From: Candidatus Omnitrophota bacterium
GTDB taxonomy: Bacteria > Omnitrophota > Gorgyraeia > Zapsychrales > Zapsychraceae
Direction of reading: 5' to 3'
Length of the DNA stretch: 36,872 nucleotides
Assembly (NCBI GenBank): GCA_016931055.1
Contig: JAFGFL010000021.1
Span: 1 to 36,872, forward strand
Positions within the stretch are counted from its first letter, which is position 1. Every line of letters starts with the position of its first letter. Made by a program: the position numbers and the translations under genes. Below are positions 36,001 through 36,872 of this stretch, piece after piece. The notes beneath the pieces were generated by a model. The model was not told where the DNA came from, searched no databases, and saw only the letters and a list, made by a program, of their open reading frames with translations.

Positions 36001-36872
36001 AATGGACGGACGCTCGGGACGGCTCCGCAGAAAGTTGATCGAAGGCGGAGCTCGCCGGTGGAAACGGATTCAAAGTTACCGTCCGGCCATCATTTGATCG
36101 GATTTGTGCTTCCTGTCTCAAAGAACAATCATACGGAAGAAAGCGGAGAACACACAACTGGAGATACTCTTGGGGGTACAGCGTCGAACGCTGCCGGCAG
36201 CAGAGGTCAGATGCCCCGCTTCGCCCGTATGAGAACAATGTCGAAGAGGGAAGTCCTCAAAACCGCCGTTATGATGGCCGAGACGATTTTAGGGTTCCGG
36301 CAGAAGGTCTTAACCGCGATTGTCCGGTATCTCTACGCCTTAAGCAACCGCGTCAGTACATACGCCGCTTCTCGCCCTGCGGCGAAGAAGGCCGGCCAAA
36401 ACTCCATACCAGCGCAGACTATCGTATTGCGTATTGCGTATCGCGTATTGCGTAAGGAGGACGGGATTTATCCGACCCGAAAGATCGGTTTCCCACGCAC
36501 GACGCAATACGCACGACGTATGTTTTTCCTCAATTCATTCTTGAGGAAAACATTACGTACTCCATCGTTAGACACAGGAGTACGCACGACGAAACAATCA
36601 GATTTCCTGCCAGGTGCCCTTCGTGCGCCATCACACTCCCGGGATGTGAGACATCCTATGACGTTCAAGCCGACGAGCCGAATTCTGTCTGCCTTGGTGG
36701 ATAATAAATATCAATTCATCAAGAATTCCGGGGAGGGTTATCTTCCGGATGCTTCCAGGTGGGTAATGCGTGTAACGTGGTCTTTAACATTTTCTTTGAT
36801 ATCCGCAACGTTTCTTTCTACTTTAACCAGTTTGACGTCTATTTCTTCTACTTTCTTTTCCACTCTAGTCAG
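1..36872 (+). CDS. Giant multidomain protein, partial (open at both window ends, about 12,290 codons in frame +1)
   Basis: Translation in frame +1 gives protein-like sequence with recognisable domains almost throughout. No frame +1 ORF appears in the supplied track, although frame +1 holds many ATGs, as expected if the frame has no stop in the window. Parts at about 4.3-5.1 kb and 36.4-36.9 kb are stop-free but do not look like native coding sequence in this frame. Confidence 0.88.
139..760 (+). other. Protein-kinase-like domain (divergent), within the giant ORF
   Basis: Frame +1 reads ...RVTLISQRVTPLIYQSLLD...FIAAARNVIDQYIGLVNDMWTMGIFNLDVTFKNMGVDKNGQIRMFDFGNFID. The LDVTFKNMG segment resembles a catalytic loop, followed by a DFG motif at 667-675. 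Confidence 0.45.
4303..4337. repeat. Tandem heptanucleotide array (5 units), arm of an inverted pair
   Basis: atcgtat|tgagtat|tgcgtat|atcgtat|atcgtag, exact 7-nt period. Confidence 0.8.
4429..4456. repeat. Tandem heptanucleotide array (4 units), opposite orientation to 4303-4337
   Basis: gcgcatg|acgcatc|acgcatc|acgcacg, exact 7-nt period. The acgca core is the reverse-complement orientation of tgcgt in the previous array. Confidence 0.8.
4464..4470 (+). promoter_or_regulatory. Shine-Dalgarno-like site for the internal ORF at 4476
   Basis: aggaggt followed by 5 nt (gcatt) and ATG at 4476. Confidence 0.6.
4476..4751 (+). CDS. Small hypothetical protein (91 aa) in frame +3, nested out of frame in the giant ORF
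   Basis: MDYTNTYYTKIQFKHFVDVPSSACIIATALDESRKLKLFLIANGSGAIYRRNGINNTWDPLESEHHETVRRLVKESLNDSRIPRYTTKSLN*. It has a good RBS. Its codon choice has G/C-rich third positions and its composition looks globular, whereas frame +1 here is Ser/Thr/Ala low-complexity. Confidence 0.65.
   Translation: MDYTNTYYTKIQFKHFVDVPSSACIIATALDESRKLKLFLIANGSGAIYRRNGINNTWDPLESEHHETVRRLVKESLNDSRIPRYTTKSLN
4763..4808. repeat. Stem-loop element, copy 1 (10-bp stem, conserved 20-nt loop)
   Basis: agggaggccg (4763-4772) pairs with cggcctccct (4799-4808). The loop carries aactctaccgtggcaggtat (4774-4793). Confidence 0.75.
4881..4905. repeat. Perfect 8-bp hairpin between the two loop-conserved stem-loops
   Basis: agtcttag-actacgcaa-ctaagact. 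Confidence 0.6.
4909..4961. repeat. Stem-loop element, copy 2 (11-bp stem plus inner pairs, same 20-nt loop)
   Basis: gcaggagagct (4909-4919) pairs with agctctcctgc (4951-4961). The loop has the identical aactctaccgtggcaggtat (4926-4945). Stem sequence differs from copy 1 but base-pairing is kept. Confidence 0.78.
5022..5095. repeat. Inverted pair of heptanucleotide arrays with an 11-nt spacer
   Basis: agcggtt|agcggaa|agcgaat|agcgttt|agttcag (5022-5056), spacer ttaatccggcc, then tatacgc|taaacgc|tatacgc|tatacgc (5068-5095). agcgttt(a) is the reverse complement of (t)aaacgct. Confidence 0.8.
5122..5280 (+). other. Internal signal-peptide-like segment (ancestral N-terminus?) in the giant ORF
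   Basis: M(5122)KHLTDIVKRGLLRAGPKVKILSRFPVKKLLAFTTISVISALTPLKALAAEA: basic n-region, hydrophobic core, ALA-like cleavage site. It follows directly after an SSSPI motif (5104-5118). Confidence 0.5.
5338..6480 (+). other. Multiple predicted transmembrane helices
   Basis: Hydrophobic stretches such as PIVIWVVAATVVVLAAVKLF, KIAAMVIGAIAVSALAKIAAVPVLIGLGVVFMIGALVF, ALMGAGLIALPFIAGAQFIVVAFAAFGFLTLMMILV, LWIAGLGIYFTPVVVTFVTAHLPVFAGVVLAFVLGIFVLNLAL. Confidence 0.7.
7861..8250 (+). other. SLT-type (lysozyme-like) lytic transglycosylase domain
   Basis: LGLSIMHIENRGRAVGLSEAGARGIMQIMRDTW...SIEVGVGYLALITETMAERF...KIVAAAYFAGENH matches the SLT pattern: catalytic Glu in IMHIENRG (codon 7948-7950), then GARGIMQIM and AAYxAGE. 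Confidence 0.85.
14560..15690 (+). other. Beta-strand-rich region, possible beta-barrel or beta-solenoid-like domain
   Basis: Alternating hydrophobic/polar pattern, e.g. TLVAVEGVIHMDMTKKTGFEVKIGAARG, NHVSARVNKGALDISGNVGEVNGEVISGLNASYNSKNGTRFVVSGGRNSKGVTSLSGEIYATAGERVDITGGGNVENGKFKPELGAAMTIYRSG. Confidence 0.4.
17410..20650 (+). repeat. Array of diverged tandem protein repeats (about 110-150 aa each; at least 6, perhaps 8, copies)
   Basis: Repeating consensus F..YW..GQGALH...GTFFLSKEA...FLDIKAGRIYFKAEEI..PDGKPLF...VFKLKTIN....G..I.PGAIIDLG...L..VEALYKGD. Approximate copy starts: 17788, 18277, 18838, 19228, 19600, 19972, with degenerate copies at about 17410 and 20383. Confidence 0.75.
24082..24160 (+). 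other. Transmembrane helix preceding the glucan-synthase-like domain
   Basis: STFKGVALGFMIVGGLLAIIGWLADYIRIRRVKKG: one hydrophobic stretch followed by basic residues. Confidence 0.65.
24230..28260 (+). other. 1,3-beta-glucan synthase-like domain (FKS1/callose synthase, GT48 family), with flanking TM helices
   Basis: Ordered conserved blocks: NIDDFNDMF (24688); FW..LL..K...LWIPFILFFILDTFSFFYIFEGITGYIHGKLQGIGTIKS; RMQVFFNSLFMNMP (25828); QGYGNY (26398); GKPANQTHTRRFARSEVIMTIDINQDFYVEQAFKIPHLLEEF (26698); VRFHYGHPDVW (26962); NEDIFGG; YIEAGKAREGS (27109); YVATGRGF...YKFSKTHVNRG (27697). All resemble FKS/callose-synthase blocks in the same order. Confidence 0.88.
28318..28797 (+). other. Small membrane module between two SSPV motifs
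   Basis: FGNVVRFGILFALSGVVMAVVGDASISAMAVPAAIAGLTAAGVLFALIFRERREVKEAW..., bounded by SSSPV (28303-28317) and SSPV (28798-28809). Confidence 0.5.
29500..30345 (+). other. Beta-propeller-like domain (NHL/SMP-30/arylsulfotransferase-like)
   Basis: Blade-like repeats: HDIVFSSDGSRLLVAASGFDKLLEIDVKTGHVVWEW..., ATHVNGAIYGSDNKILATLFHPGELISINKKDGSVGVVHTGLKNPHGFVQDPEFGYMVTDTKNGRVLFLDAYF..., RIGERLYAAVNISNSSIYLFDIKRREYRQIKF. Confidence 0.6.
30430..31480 (+). other. Aminoglycoside phosphotransferase-like (APH family) kinase domain
   Basis: LLKKLNPRKVRTQQRAEYIVGLANHLRDGGMNVRIPHI...FYIVEKFMEGY...GKVLGEMHAAL...KQHIPSDLNFGNMMFDAKGNVAVLFDWDNARKAYRFEDVF. Brenner-type loop H(31063)IPSDLNFGNMMF and metal-binding FDWDN (31129-31143). 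Confidence 0.75.
31500..32700 (+). other. Phosphodiester glycosidase (NAGPA)-like region
   Basis: KVAIVRIDPAKVRIHIVPD... and C-terminal GGILEVAIEGRSGETGATIRQAYEFMSNLGAVAAGIIDQGRSVRLNI, resembling the DGR...G.T..E.A..M..LGA..A.NLDGG.S pattern. Confidence 0.45.
33009..33043. repeat. Tandem heptanucleotide array (5 units) in a linker
   Basis: gacacaa|gacacag|ggcataa|gacacaa|gaatcaa, exact 7-nt period, read in frame +1 as TQDTGHKTQES. Confidence 0.75.
33208..33975 (+). other. 2H phosphoesterase-like (2'-5' RNA ligase / cyclic phosphodiesterase) domain
   Basis: Two HxSL motifs: LHASLVND (His 33505) and FHASLGYI (His 33787), with FIPADQQELERSLFLSIDL upstream. Bounded by SSPI (33196) and SSPV (33976). 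Confidence 0.65.
33988..34344 (+). other. Response-regulator receiver (REC) domain
   Basis: ARKILVVDDDKSIRTSIRRILEFEGYEVLMAANGVEAMEAVKAHPDIALIFTDHDYKHRAMNGLEFIRQVQIAAANIPIVLMTSTTGIAEQAIKFGAKRGIPKPFGIDELLNAVKEYI: DD acidic pair, phospho-acceptor Asp, T/S and K(34297)P. Bounded by SSPV and SSSPI. Confidence 0.92.
34363..34647 (+). other. Duplicated small domain, copy A (about 95 aa, unknown)
   Basis: YTQEELRKISREIIANSYADWGRYYPDVLRRGRL...GRGRTAAYDRFVDAFLSALFEYAGIKQVKK, between SSSPI and SSSPV. Resembles 35713-35970. Confidence 0.6.
35713..35970 (+). other. Duplicated small domain, copy B (about 86 aa, unknown)
   Basis: RSPEQLKRISREAIKILYNRWKLDPALMRARGPRKDRIDRSIAQMVYLIAKDLGMPTRGPNTSRYGEFIDIFYTELESYIKEQERG, between SSSPV and SSSPL. 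Confidence 0.6.
36421..36522. repeat. Inverted pair of heptanucleotide arrays with a 39-nt spacer
   Basis: atcgtat|tgcgtat|tgcgtat|cgcgtat|tgcgtaa (36421-36455), then acgcacg|acgcaat|acgcacg|acgtatg (36495-36522) in the opposite orientation. Confidence 0.8.
36516..36558. repeat. Long hairpin, terminator/REP-like
   Basis: acgtatgtttttcctcaa-ttcattc-ttgaggaaaacattacgt: about 16 bp with small bulges. Confidence 0.7.
36556..36584. repeat. 8-bp hairpin adjoining the previous one
   Basis: cgtactcc-atcgttagacaca-ggagtacg. Confidence 0.6.
36738..36872 (-). CDS. C-terminal fragment of a coiled-coil-like protein (44 aa visible, 5' end outside window)
   Basis: Reverse strand reads LTRVEKKVEEIDVKLVKVERNVADIKENVKDHVTRITHLEASGR* with the stop (taa) at 36740-36738. 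Strong heptad-like spacing of V/I/L with charged residues, whereas the opposing frame +1 is low-complexity S/T/L/F. Confidence 0.55.
   Translation of the reverse strand: MTRVEKKVEEIDVKLVKVERNVADIKENVKDHVTRITHLEASGR

Noticed and set aside
1-36872. CRISPR array, integrase/transposase genes, rRNA genes
   Set aside because: None recognised; the repeats present are heptanucleotide arrays and hairpins without spacer-repeat architecture.

Overview
Reading frame +1 (codons starting at 1, 4, 7...) appears open across the whole 36,872-nt window, about 12,290 codons, with neither its start nor its stop in view. The supplied ORF track supports this: every plus-strand ORF it lists is in frame +2 or +3. 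A single in-frame stop after the many frame +1 ATGs would have produced a very long listed ORF. The window is therefore the interior of a giant multidomain ORF, most reminiscent of the giant genes known from Omnitrophota (lineage inferred, not proven). Recognisable domains in order: kinase-like (DFG) domain; junction zone at 3.0-5.1 kb; signal-peptide-like segment and TM helices (5.1-6.8 kb); SLT-type lytic transglycosylase (7.9-8.2 kb); long alpha-helical regions; beta-strand-rich region (14.6-15.7 kb); diverged tandem repeats (17.4-20.6 kb); a remarkably complete FKS1/callose-synthase-like 1,3-beta-glucan synthase (GT48) domain (24.2-28.3 kb); then small modules punctuated by an SSPV-type motif: beta-propeller, APH-like kinase, phosphodiester-glycosidase-like, 2H phosphoesterase, response-regulator receiver and duplicated small domains. 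Strongest leads: (1) a GT48-like glucan synthase fused in cis to a muramidase in a bacterial-looking giant ORF; (2) about 20 recurring SS-P-[VILA] motifs with varied codons at module borders; (3) two 'junction' zones (4.3-5.1 kb and 36.4-36.9 kb) that look like former intergenic DNA (inverted heptanucleotide arrays, hairpins, an out-of-frame gene with an RBS, and the end of an antisense gene) and are nevertheless stop-free in the giant frame. All domain calls are by eye from translation; no searches were run.
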